A stretch of DNA of 64,000 nucleotides from positions 496,001 through 560,000 of the forward strand of contig NZ_LMAH01000001.1 in assembly GCF_001507335.1 (NCBI RefSeq). The letters run 5' to 3'. The DNA is from Chryseobacterium sp. JAH (GTDB lineage: Bacteria; Bacteroidota; Bacteroidia; Flavobacteriales; Weeksellaceae). The notes beneath the pieces were generated by a model that saw only the letters and a program-made list of their open reading frames with translations, ran no database searches and was not told the origin of the DNA. Shown one piece after another: positions 9,267 through 17,765 of this stretch; the first letter of the stretch is position 1; the number at the start of each line of letters is the position of its first letter. Both the position numbers and the translations under genes were made by a program.

Positions 9267-10094
9267 GTGAGTGAAGGTAAAGACATGTCCTTTTTCGGAC
9301 ATATTGGTGAACTGAGAGGTCATCTTATCCGTTCAATTATTGCTATCGTTATCGCCGCTGTAGTCGTTGGATTCAACATCAACTGGATCATGGATCACGT
9401 CTTTTTCGGGCCGACCAGAAATGATTTTCCTACGTTTAAAATCGTGAATCATTTTTCGAGAATGATTCTCGGCGAAGACAGTATTGAACTTCCCAAAGAA
9501 TTTCCAGTACGTGTACAGCGATTGTATCAGCAATTTAATGTGATGATGGCGGTTTCAATCTTTGGAGGTCTGGTGATTGGTTTCCCTTACATCGTTTGGG
9601 AATTATGGAGATTTATCAGTCCTGCACTGCATCCTAATGAAAGAAAAAATTCAATCTTCATCATCAATTCCGTATGGATTCTTTTTCTGACCGGAGTTTT
9701 ATGTGGGTATTATCTCATCTTACCCTTCGCAGTCAACTTTGGAGTTATTTTCAAAATTTCAGATATTATAATTCCGTTGTATGACTTGAGCGACTACACA
9801 ACTTTGTTTTTACAGGTAGTTTTAGGAATGGGTGTAGTTTTTCTTTTTCCGGTTTTAATTTACTTTTTAACAACGATTGGAATTCTGAATCCCGCTTTCA
9901 TGAAAAAATACAGAAGACACGCTATTGTTCTGATTATGGTGGTGGCAGCAATTATTACTCCTGCAGATGTTTTAAGTATGATGATGGCAGCTTTACCATT
10001 GCTATTCTTGTACGAATTTAGTATTCTGATGTGTGCTTATACTTATAAAAAAGTGCAAAAAAGAGAAGCAAAAGTACCTATGGTACAGAAATAG
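9267..10094 (+). CDS. tatC: Sec-independent protein translocase TatC
   Basis: This 275-residue inner-membrane protein is the twin-arginine signal receptor of the Tat system, which exports folded proteins. The start is GTG, giving MSEGKDMSFFGHIGELRGHL; Glu15 and Arg17 match the functional E15/R17 of E. coli TatC. Six transmembrane segments are visible, with the conserved FPYIVWELWRFISPALHPNE loop after TM2 and a C-terminal PADVLSMMMAALPLLFLYE. A later ATG at 9285 would remove six residues and remains possible. tatA is not adjacent. The gene follows kdsD by 144 bp and ends before a strong hairpin. Confidence 0.95.
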   Translation: MSEGKDMSFFGHIGELRGHLIRSIIAIVIAAVVVGFNINWIMDHVFFGPTRNDFPTFKIVNHFSRMILGEDSIELPKEFPVRVQRLYQQFNVMMAVSIFGGLVIGFPYIVWELWRFISPALHPNERKNSIFIINSVWILFLTGVLCGYYLILPFAVNFGVIFKISDIIIPLYDLSDYTTLFLQVVLGMGVVFLFPVLIYFLTTIGILNPAFMKKYRRHAIVLIMVVAAIITPADVLSMMMAALPLLFLYEFSILMCAYTYKKVQKREAKVPMVQK

Positions 10095-10113
10095 GTCAAG
10101 GTTAAAAAATTAA

Positions 10114-10162
10114 TATAATAATACGGCGAGAAAATCTTTGATTTTCTCGCCGTATTATTATA
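10114..10162 (+). terminator. 23-bp perfect hairpin downstream of tatC
   Basis: Bases 10114-10136 and 10140-10162 are perfect inverted repeats separated by TTT. The core is ACGGCGAGAAAATC, flanked by AT-rich arms. The length is unusual for a simple terminator, and the T-run after it is poor. It probably ends or protects the tatC transcript, and could also form a cruciform. Confidence 0.6.
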
Positions 10163-10330
10163 AAAGCACAAGCTAATTTTAAAAAAACCTCACTGCAGAG
10201 TCTGTATTTTACTTAGTCTTAAATAATATAATTAGATTTCTTACCGAAATAGAGTGAATAAGACATTTTTTTTAATATTATCCTCAGTACATTTTCTCAC
10301 ACTTTTTTATTTAATTGATTTTAAATTTTA

Positions 10331-10338
10331 TATTTTTG
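10331..10338 (+). promoter_or_regulatory. Candidate -7 element for the M1 peptidase gene
   Basis: TATTTTTG matches TAnnTTTG, 22 bases before the ATG at 10361. A TTG lies only 13 bp upstream, too close for the consensus spacing. Confidence 0.35.
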
Positions 10339-10360
10339 AAGACATCAAATTTCACATGAT

Positions 10361-11992
10361 ATGAAAAGAATTTACTACTCTCTTTTATTGGTTTCCGGGC
10401 TGGCTTTCGGACAGTTTTTTGAAAAAGACAAAACTTTTACCAAACAAGATACTTTAAAAGGTTCAAACACTGAATTCCGCAATTTCTGGGATGTCAAAAA
10501 ATATGAACTTTCTGTAGAACCCAATTTTGAACAGAAATGTATTAAGGGAAACAATAAAATCAGCTTTGAAATTCTAAAAGATGTAACCAATCCTGTTTTT
10601 CAGATTGACCTTCAACATCCGATGAAGGCTGATAAAGTTACACCAAGTTTTCCTGTATTAGAAAACTTTAAGAGAGATGGAGATTTTATATTCATTTCAT
10701 CTAAGAAAAATTTTAAAAAAGGAGAAAAGTATACGATTGACATTACGTATTCCGGAAACCCAGTAATCGCAAAAAATGCGCCTTGGGACGGAGGATGGGT
10801 TTTCACCAAAGACGAAAAAGGAAATCCGTGGATGAGTGTTGCCGATGAAGGAATTGGTGCATCAATATGGCTTCCATTAAAAGACATTTGGGACGATGAG
10901 CCGGACGAAGGAATTATGATGAAAATTATCACTCCATCTGACTTGGTAGGAATCGGGAACGGAAGACTAACTGATAAAAAAACAGAGAACGGAAAAAACA
11001 TTTTCACGTGGGAAATTAAAAATCCTATTAACGCCTACTCTATCATCCCGAATATTGGGAAATACGTTAATTTTAAAGATTCTTATAATGGAGAAAAGGG
11101 AAAACTTGATCTCGATTACTGGGTGATTGATTACAATTTAGATAAAGCAAAAAAACAATTTCAGCAGGTAAAACCAATGTTGAAAGCCTTTGAACACTGG
11201 TTCGGACCTTATCCTTTCTACGAAGATTCTTACAAATTGGTAGATGCCCCGTACTTAGGGATGGAGCATCAGAGCAATGTAGCCTACGGAAATCAATATG
11301 TTAACGGATATTTGGGGAACGATCTATCAGGAACAGGAGTCGGCTTAAACTGGGATTATATCATCATCCACGAAAGCGGTCACGAATGGTTTGCCAACAA
11401 TATCACAGCAAAAGATCAGGCAGATATGTGGATTCACGAGAGTTTCACGATGTATTCTGAAGTACTTTTTACCGAAGATTATATGAATAAAAAATCTGCA
11501 GATAGGTATGCACAGGGAATCCAGAATAATATTGCCAACGACATTCCTATTATCGGAAAATACGGCGTAAGAAATGAAGGAAGCGGCGATATGTACCCGA
11601 AAGGTGCAAGTATGCTTCACACGATTCGTCAAATCATCAATAATGATGAAAAATTCCGACAGATTTTAAGAGGCTTGAATAAAGATTTTTATCATCAAAC
11701 GGTTACGACCGAACAAATTGAGAAGTACATTTCAAACAAATCAGGAATTGATTTGTCGACAGTTTTCAATCAGTATTTAAGAACGACAAAAGTTCCGGTT
11801 TTAGAATATTCTCAAAATGGAACTGAGCTGAAATACCGTTTTACAAATGTGGTCGAAAATCTGAATCTTCCGATTAAATTTAATAATGAAACAATTTCGC
11901 CTACTGAATCTTGGCAGAAAATTACACTCAAAAACGGAGCTCCCGTTGAGTTTAATAAGAATTATTATTTGAGGTATAATAAGGTGCAATAA
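10361..11992 (+). CDS. Exported M1-family metallopeptidase (aminopeptidase)
   Basis: A 543-residue zinc metallopeptidase with a signal peptide (MKRIYYSLLLVSGLAFGQ). The N-terminal half is the beta-sandwich typical of M1 enzymes. The catalytic domain has a GAMEN-like exopeptidase motif LGMEHQ and the zinc site HESGH (residues 337-341) with the third ligand Glu360 (18 residues later, WIHES). It lacks the large C-terminal domain of PepN, as do many Bacteroidetes M1 proteins. It is probably periplasmic or surface-exposed and trims N-terminal residues from peptides. A gene for another exported peptidase (M61) follows, separated by a terminator. Confidence 0.93.
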   Translation: MKRIYYSLLLVSGLAFGQFFEKDKTFTKQDTLKGSNTEFRNFWDVKKYELSVEPNFEQKCIKGNNKISFEILKDVTNPVFQIDLQHPMKADKVTPSFPVLENFKRDGDFIFISSKKNFKKGEKYTIDITYSGNPVIAKNAPWDGGWVFTKDEKGNPWMSVADEGIGASIWLPLKDIWDDEPDEGIMMKIITPSDLVGIGNGRLTDKKTENGKNIFTWEIKNPINAYSIIPNIGKYVNFKDSYNGEKGKLDLDYWVIDYNLDKAKKQFQQVKPMLKAFEHWFGPYPFYEDSYKLVDAPYLGMEHQSNVAYGNQYVNGYLGNDLSGTGVGLNWDYIIIHESGHEWFANNITAKDQADMWIHESFTMYSEVLFTEDYMNKKSADRYAQGIQNNIANDIPIIGKYGVRNEGSGDMYPKGASMLHTIRQIINNDEKFRQILRGLNKDFYHQTVTTEQIEKYISNKSGIDLSTVFNQYLRTTKVPVLEYSQNGTELKYRFTNVVENLNLPIKFNNETISPTESWQKITLKNGAPVEFNKNYYLRYNKVQ

Positions 11993-11998
11993 TATATT

Positions 11999-12037
11999 AA
12001 AAGACAAAACTCAATGAAGATTTGTCTTTTTTTATTT
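11999..12037 (+). terminator. Terminator of the M1 peptidase gene
   Basis: AAAAGACAAA (11999-12008) pairs with TTTGTCTTTT (12021-12030) around a 12-base loop, and a T-run follows. Confidence 0.7.
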
Positions 12038-12054
12038 ATAAAATTTGAATTAAA

Positions 12055-12076
12055 ATTTGTTACTCCTGTAACAAAT
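12055..12076 (+). promoter_or_regulatory. Perfect dyad upstream of the M61 peptidase gene
   Basis: ATTTGTTAC and GTAACAAAT are perfect 9-base inverted repeats separated by TCCT, 40 bases before the ATG. The form resembles a Crp/Fnr-type or other dimeric-regulator operator. No T-run follows, so it is not a terminator. The regulator is unknown. Confidence 0.5.
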
Positions 12077-12116
12077 ACAATTTTCCATCAACTACTTATC
12101 TATAAAATAAAACCTA

Positions 12117-13973
12117 ATGAAAAAAATAGCAGTAAGCTTAGGAATTCTTGCAATAGCTTTCGTTCAAGCACAATCAATTAAAACCAATATTGATTTGGTG
12201 AATGTGAAAGATGACAAAGTTGCCGTAACGATGGAATTTCCGAAAATGAAATCAGGAGATGTGAAATTTCACTTTCCTAAAACCGTTCCCGGAACGTATT
12301 CTGTTGATGACTACGGTAGATTTATAGAGGGTATCAAGTTTTTAGATAATAAGGGAAAAGAAATAGCTTTTACAAAAGTTGGTGACAATACATATTCTCT
12401 TAAAAATGCGAAGGACTTAACTAAAGTCACTTATTTGGTGAACGACAGTTTTGATGAGGAAGGTGACGCTACAAAGCATAAAGCCGTATTTTCACCATCA
12501 GGAACCGACATTGAAGCAGGGAAAATTTTCATGGTCAACACGCATGGTTTTGTAGGTTATATCGATAATATGCAGGATGTTCCTTATCAACTAACCATCC
12601 AGAAGCCCAATGACTTTTATGGAACGACTGCCTTAGTAGATCAGGACAAATCTGAAGCTACAGATACTTTTACTCTGGCTAATTATGCGAAGCTGACAGA
12701 TTCTCCATTGATGTATTCTAAACCTGACTACATCACCTTCAATGCAGGAGGAATGGATTTGGTGCTAGGTGTTTATTCACCTACAGGCAAGTATAAGGCG
12801 GCAGACTTTAAAGAAAATTTAGAGAAGATGGTTGTAGCCCAAAAGAAATTTTTGGGTGATATGAATACCAACAAAAAGTATGCGATCATGCTTTATCTTG
12901 CAGGAACTGAAGGCCCGCAGATTAAAGGTTTCGGAGCATTAGAACACCATGAATCCACAAGCGTTGTTCTTCACGAAATGATGCCTAAAGAAGCCATTGA
13001 TGAAGCTATTGTAGACGTGGTTTCTCACGAGTTTTTCCACACAGTGAATCCTTTGAAGACCCATTCAGAAGAAATTCACTATTTTGATTATGCAGATCCC
13101 AAAATGTCTCAGCATCTTTGGATGTATGAAGGAGGAACTGAATATTTTGCCAATTTATTCCAAATCCAGGAGGGGTTGATTACTAAAGATCAGTTTCTTC
13201 AGAGAATGAGCGACAAAATTAAAAACTCAAAAAGCTATAACGATACGATGCCGTTTACAGTGATGAGTAAAAATATTTTGCTGGATGAATACAAAGATCA
13301 ATACAGAAATGTTTATGAAAAAGGAACACTTTTGACGATGTGTCTTGATATTGAACTAAGAAAACTGTCAAACGGTGAAACGGGCTACCGTGATATGATC
13401 AGAAAACTGTCTCAAAGATTTGGTGAAAACAAACCATTCAAAGATGACAAACTGATTGACGAATTGGTAACCGTTACAGGATATTCTCAGGTGAAAGATT
13501 TTTACAGTAAATATATTGCAGGTAGCCAGCCGACACCTTACGCAGAATATTTGGCACAAGTAGGTGTAGAAATCAAGAAGCAGGAAACTCCGCCAGTCTT
13601 CTGGTTTGTGAAGGATCCGAACCAGACAGGTTACAATGATAAAAACAATACGTTTGTGTTTGATGAAAGTTCAGCGTTATCTCCTTTTGCAAAAAGCATC
13701 GGATTTAAAATCACTGACGAAATCTTAGCACTAGACGGTAAAACAATTAACATTCAAAATGTTCAGGAGTTTATTAATTATTCTAAAACGATCAAAGACG
13801 GACAGAATGTTACTGTAACTATTCTTAGAAAAAATGGTGATAAATCTGATAAAATCGATTTAAAAGGAAAAGCAGTTTTAGACAAAATGACGATAGAAAC
13901 ATTGCAGTTTAAAGCTAACCCAACACCGGCCGAAAAGAAACTTCAAGACCAATGGTTAACTGGTAAAAAATAA
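12117..13973 (+). CDS. Exported M61-family glycyl aminopeptidase-like protease with PDZ domain
   Basis: A 618-residue protein with signal peptide MKKIAVSLGILAIAFVQAQS. The N-terminal beta-rich domain and central thermolysin-like domain match the M61 family. The zinc site is HEFFH (residues 304-308), and the downstream Glu in WMYEGGTEYFAN is the likely third ligand. The C-terminal region (about 515-590) is PDZ-like: SIGFKITDEILALDGKTIN and VTVTILRKNGD. M61 enzymes release N-terminal Gly or Ala from peptides. An operator-like dyad precedes the gene at 12055-12076 and a bidirectional terminator follows it. Confidence 0.93.
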   Translation: MKKIAVSLGILAIAFVQAQSIKTNIDLVNVKDDKVAVTMEFPKMKSGDVKFHFPKTVPGTYSVDDYGRFIEGIKFLDNKGKEIAFTKVGDNTYSLKNAKDLTKVTYLVNDSFDEEGDATKHKAVFSPSGTDIEAGKIFMVNTHGFVGYIDNMQDVPYQLTIQKPNDFYGTTALVDQDKSEATDTFTLANYAKLTDSPLMYSKPDYITFNAGGMDLVLGVYSPTGKYKAADFKENLEKMVVAQKKFLGDMNTNKKYAIMLYLAGTEGPQIKGFGALEHHESTSVVLHEMMPKEAIDEAIVDVVSHEFFHTVNPLKTHSEEIHYFDYADPKMSQHLWMYEGGTEYFANLFQIQEGLITKDQFLQRMSDKIKNSKSYNDTMPFTVMSKNILLDEYKDQYRNVYEKGTLLTMCLDIELRKLSNGETGYRDMIRKLSQRFGENKPFKDDKLIDELVTVTGYSQVKDFYSKYIAGSQPTPYAEYLAQVGVEIKKQETPPVFWFVKDPNQTGYNDKNNTFVFDESSALSPFAKSIGFKITDEILALDGKTINIQNVQEFINYSKTIKDGQNVTVTILRKNGDKSDKIDLKGKAVLDKMTIETLQFKANPTPAEKKLQDQWLTGKK

Positions 13974-13976
13974 AAC

Positions 13977-14013
13977 AAAAAAAAAAGCGGAGAAAATTTT
14001 CTCCGCTTTTTTT
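13977..14013. terminator. Bidirectional terminator
   Basis: AGCGGAGAAAA/TTTTCTCCGCT forms a near-continuous palindrome flanked by an A-run on the left and a T-run on the right. It therefore serves both the plus-strand M61 gene and the minus-strand GLPGLI gene that converge here. Confidence 0.85.
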
Positions 14014-14023
14014 TTGACGATAT

Positions 14024-14920
14024 TTATTTGTACAAATCCGGTTCAATTGGATTATTATTCTTTTTAAAACCTTCTTTTGCCTTTTTCTCCATTTCTCTGA
14101 ACACCTGATTGGGGTCTGAGATTTCCTTTCCGTCAGCCGATGTTGTTTTGAAAACTACCTTGCTCGTCTCGGTGCTCTTCATCATCATTTCACGCATATT
14201 TTTAGTAGGATCATTAACGTAAGATTTCCAAGCTTTTTTAAATTGCTTTTCATCGATCTCAATCTCTTTTCCGCCCATTCCGAAGATTTGTATTCCCTGT
14301 GGAAGTTCCGTTTGTTTTTCTGCGGCAATTGCAATTGTTTTATTTCCTACTAAGGTCATTGTATGTGAACCTGTTTTATCTTCAATCTTTACAATTAATC
14401 CCGGAAGTCCGTAAAACTTATAAGGTCCGTCTTGAAACGGAAGGTCCGTAGCAAACCAGGCTATCCATTCGCGACCTCCAAAATTCGTTGTGGCTTTTTG
14501 AGCATTATATACTCCCACTTTCTGTTTATCCGGAAGAATCTTCCACTCAGGCTTTTGGTCTTCTTCAATCTTATAGCTGTCGCTGGAAATTCGAGTGAAA
14601 AGATAAGTTTTGAAATCCGGATACTGTTTTGTCACTTTATAGGAAACTTGTCCAGGTTTATCTCTTCTATTAATGGTAATATTGCTTGGACTGCTTTTCA
14701 ATTGTTTTTCGAGATCAGCTTTTGATGTAGAATCTGACACAAATTTGTCCTGACTGTAATAATTTGATCCTTTATCATCAATATCTAAAAGCATCATTTC
14801 CTTTTTAACATCTGCCTTATCTGTCGAATCCGAAATGAATTTATATTCATAAAAAAAACGATTTTGAGCGGAAAAGGAACAGTACATTCCTAGGAGAAAT
14901 CCAAAATATAATTTTTTCAT
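14024..14920 (-). CDS. GLPGLI family protein (last gene of the blaI operon)
   Basis: A 298-residue exported protein with signal peptide MKKLYFGFLLGMYCSFSAQN. It carries the family signature YGLPGLIVKIED preceded by REWIAWFATDLPFQDGPYKF. GLPGLI proteins are Bacteroidetes-restricted and have no established biochemical role. The start codon is one base after the stop of a paralogous GLPGLI gene, so the two are translationally close and certainly co-transcribed. The two copies share the same layout (an N-terminal YEYxFxxDST segment, the WIAWF-GLPGLI core, a charged C-terminus) but differ widely outside it. Confidence 0.9.
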   Translation of the reverse strand: MKKLYFGFLLGMYCSFSAQNRFFYEYKFISDSTDKADVKKEMMLLDIDDKGSNYYSQDKFVSDSTSKADLEKQLKSSPSNITINRRDKPGQVSYKVTKQYPDFKTYLFTRISSDSYKIEEDQKPEWKILPDKQKVGVYNAQKATTNFGGREWIAWFATDLPFQDGPYKFYGLPGLIVKIEDKTGSHTMTLVGNKTIAIAAEKQTELPQGIQIFGMGGKEIEIDEKQFKKAWKSYVNDPTKNMREMMMKSTETSKVVFKTTSADGKEISDPNQVFREMEKKAKEGFKKNNNPIEPDLYK

Positions 14921-14921
14921 T

Positions 14922-15746
14922 TTACTTGATCGTATTAAGTTCTATTCTGTTATTATCTTTTTTAATTTTTGCTTTAAGGCGTTCTTCCTGATCTTTCATC
15001 TGATTGTTCTGCCCGTCTTTCATAATCATCGTCACACCGCCCATCTGCATTTGTTTAAGACCTTTAGTAGGATCATTTTCGTAGTCTTTCATCAACTTGT
15101 CGTACTGTTTAGAATTGACAGAAATCTCTTTTGCGCCAAAAACATCCCGCGGAATAACATTTATATTTTTTACACCCTGCAAATTAAAAAGATGCGATTT
15201 TGTATGATCTTCCAATTTAACAATTAAACCGGGAAGTCCGTGAAATTTGTAAGGTCCATCCTGAATCGGAATATCGGTTGTAAACCAGGCAATCCAATGT
15301 CTTCCTCCAAAATCTGTTTCTGCTTTTTGAGTTGACCATTCACCGATTTTCAGTTTTTCAGAAGTTATTTTCCAGTCGAGCGGTCTTTCGTCAGACACTT
15401 TGTAAAAGTCTGAAAGAATTCGGCTATGTAAAAAAATTTCGTATTTCGGATATTTTTTGGAAACACTATACCGTACCAAACCTTTCCGCATATCAGATTT
15501 TATATTAATTGCACCTGTTGCAGCCAACTGCTTGTCTAGATCAACTTTCATAATCGAATCTGACTGATAAACTGTAGCACTGTAAAATTTTGAACCGGAA
15601 TCTGTAACATCAAGATTCATCAATTCACTTTTAACGTCAGAAACGTTGGTAGAATCCGGGATAAATTGGTATTCATAGGAAAATCTTTTGTTTTGCGCGT
15701 TGGAGAATATTCCGAGAATGAGTATACTAAGGGTAAATAATTTCAT
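14922..15746 (-). CDS. GLPGLI family protein (fourth gene of the blaI operon)
   Basis: A 274-residue exported protein with signal peptide MKLFTLSILILGIFSNAQN. The core reads RHWIAWFTTDIPIQDGPYKF followed by HGLPGLIVKLED. It is paralogous to the next gene (14024-14920) and to a third family member at 47721-48554. It starts 7 bases after the stop of the second M56 gene. The function of the family is unknown; linkage to M56/BlaI genes here suggests an envelope protein whose synthesis is induced by the BlaI-controlled signal. Confidence 0.9.
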   Translation of the reverse strand: MKLFTLSILILGIFSNAQNKRFSYEYQFIPDSTNVSDVKSELMNLDVTDSGSKFYSATVYQSDSIMKVDLDKQLAATGAINIKSDMRKGLVRYSVSKKYPKYEIFLHSRILSDFYKVSDERPLDWKITSEKLKIGEWSTQKAETDFGGRHWIAWFTTDIPIQDGPYKFHGLPGLIVKLEDHTKSHLFNLQGVKNINVIPRDVFGAKEISVNSKQYDKLMKDYENDPTKGLKQMQMGGVTMIMKDGQNNQMKDQEERLKAKIKKDNNRIELNTIK

Positions 15747-15753
15747 TTAATTT

Positions 15754-17736
15754 TTATTTCGTGATAATTTCCATTTTCTTAGCGTACGAATATTTTCCGT
15801 CACCAATTCTTTCCACTTTAAATTCTTTAATTTTTGATTCGCTATCGCCATCTTTAAACTTAGTTTGATACTTCAAAAATTCTTCTTTACTAACTTTTTT
15901 TCCATCAATATACAAATCTGCTCCGCTTGTTGACATTCCGATCATCTTAGTGTTTACAACGAATGGAGCTTCTGGCAAAACGATTTCGTTCCCTTCTATA
16001 TCATATACTTTTGTACTCTGCTTATCTGCTTTAAAAAGTGCGAAATCAGAAATTCTTCCAGATTTTATGTAATGGTTTTCAGTTATTGCTTCAATTTCTT
16101 CTGCCTCTTTTTTAAGCTCAGACACCTCTTCTTTGGTTAAAGGATTTTTATCGTAATCCCTTCCTTTCTTGAAGTTATTTCTAAGTTTTGAAGCTTCATT
16201 TTTAGCAATAATTGCTTTCTGAAGTTCTTTTTTTAACTCTTCATTGGCTTTTATTGCACCTGTTCGTCTCTGTTCAGAATTGTTAAAAAATTGTCGGTTA
16301 TCATTCAACGTATTTTTTCCATTTTTTTCTGCCTCCTCAGCTGCTTTCCTTGCTTTGATCTTTTCCAAAAGTGACTGCCTAAGATTTTCTCTCTCGTCAT
16401 CAGAAACGATGATTTTTGTCATGTACATAAACATATCATTGCCGAGATTATTTTCCTTCATCATCTTATTTCTTATAGCGCTGGAAACCTTGTCGTTATT
16501 TTTAGCAGCACTGTAAATCATAACTTTTATCGCATCGGTTTTGCGCGCTGAATGGCTGAATACAAAATTGGGAGTTTCGCTGTTCTTTTCTAAAAAAATT
16601 TTAAATTCAGACTTGCTGACCTTTTGACCTTCTACCAGGAAGATATCTTGATCATCTGCATCCACCAAAAATTTATCTAGTGGGTTAGCTTCGGTACCTG
16701 AAATCTGTAAATTTGAAACAATTTCACCCTCAGAAGTTTGAGAATTTGTTGGTCTTGTAGTATCTTTTACAATCAAATTTTCAGCGTTAGTAATTCTGAC
16801 TTCATCATTATTCTGCTCGCTTCTGTTTTCTAATGAATTAATTATTTTTTCAGCATCACTGTTTACTTTTTCTATCTCTATGTTTTTTGCGTTCACCAGA
16901 TAAGCGAAAGCAACACTAAAGACAACCGGTAAAGCAAAAAGTCTGCGCACATATCCATATTTTGTTTTTGGTTTTTGAATCATTTTAAGTCTTTTTTTTA
17001 GGTTTGAACTGAGAAACGGACTGGTCGCCGGCACCTGATTTCCGGAAAAGTGACTTGCTAAAAGCATCTGCGCAAATGCTTGGGTATCCGATTGTCTGAC
17101 GGCTTTGTTATCCGCCAGATATTCGTGAATTAAGTTAATCTCTTTTTTTATAAAGTGAAAGAACGGGTTGAACCAAAAAATTGCGGTTACGATTTCGATA
17201 AAAATTTTATCGTAAGAATGTTTTTGCTCAATGTGAACCATCTCATGTTTTAAGATTTGCTTTCCAATATCTGAATTGAGGACAATGGTATTCTTCCAGA
17301 ACAGATTTTTAAAGTATGAAAACGGTGCCTCAGAAAGATTGGTCTGATAAAAATTGATTCCTTTAAAGTTCTCTTTCTGGAATTGGTTTTTAAATCTAAA
17401 AATTTTAAATATTCCTATTAAAAGTTTTAATAATAAAATCACTGCAACTCCGGCAATTCCCCAGTTTATATATTTCAGATAATTGATTCCATCATTTGTG
17501 GCTTTAGAATCTTTAAAAGTTTGAATTTTATTGAGCAAAACAAATACTTCATCGCTGAATTCAACCGTGAAATATTCGATTTTAAGTAACGGAAGAATCA
17601 TGGATACTACAATCATCACAAGAAGATAAAATCTGTTGTAGTGATGGAATGTTTTATCTTTCAGACATAGCCAGTAATAAGCAAACATCACTGCTGAACA
17701 GAGAATGACTTTAAGGAGGTAAATTACTGTGTCCAT
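15754..17736 (-). CDS. BlaR1/MecR1-type M56 metallopeptidase sensor (second copy)
   Basis: This 660-residue membrane protein has N-terminal transmembrane helices (VIYLLKVILCSAVMFAYYW and following). It has a cytosolic zinc-protease domain with HEMVH (residues 164-168) and the third ligand in HEYLAD, and a last membrane helix (RRLFALPVVFSVAFAYLVN). Unlike BlaR1 it carries no penicillin-binding domain. Instead about 370 residues of charged, coiled-coil-prone sequence follow, with LYIDGKKVS (608-616) and FLVEGQKVS near residue 360. Family knowledge says M56 sensors cleave a BlaI-type repressor on signal. Its core is near-identical to the first copy while the extension has diverged. Confidence 0.9.
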   Translation of the reverse strand: MDTVIYLLKVILCSAVMFAYYWLCLKDKTFHHYNRFYLLVMIVVSMILPLLKIEYFTVEFSDEVFVLLNKIQTFKDSKATNDGINYLKYINWGIAGVAVILLLKLLIGIFKIFRFKNQFQKENFKGINFYQTNLSEAPFSYFKNLFWKNTIVLNSDIGKQILKHEMVHIEQKHSYDKIFIEIVTAIFWFNPFFHFIKKEINLIHEYLADNKAVRQSDTQAFAQMLLASHFSGNQVPATSPFLSSNLKKRLKMIQKPKTKYGYVRRLFALPVVFSVAFAYLVNAKNIEIEKVNSDAEKIINSLENRSEQNNDEVRITNAENLIVKDTTRPTNSQTSEGEIVSNLQISGTEANPLDKFLVDADDQDIFLVEGQKVSKSEFKIFLEKNSETPNFVFSHSARKTDAIKVMIYSAAKNNDKVSSAIRNKMMKENNLGNDMFMYMTKIIVSDDERENLRQSLLEKIKARKAAEEAEKNGKNTLNDNRQFFNNSEQRRTGAIKANEELKKELQKAIIAKNEASKLRNNFKKGRDYDKNPLTKEEVSELKKEAEEIEAITENHYIKSGRISDFALFKADKQSTKVYDIEGNEIVLPEAPFVVNTKMIGMSTSGADLYIDGKKVSKEEFLKYQTKFKDGDSESKIKEFKVERIGDGKYSYAKKMEIITK

Positions 17737-17765
17737 GACTCTATTTTACTTAAGATTTTAGGTAC

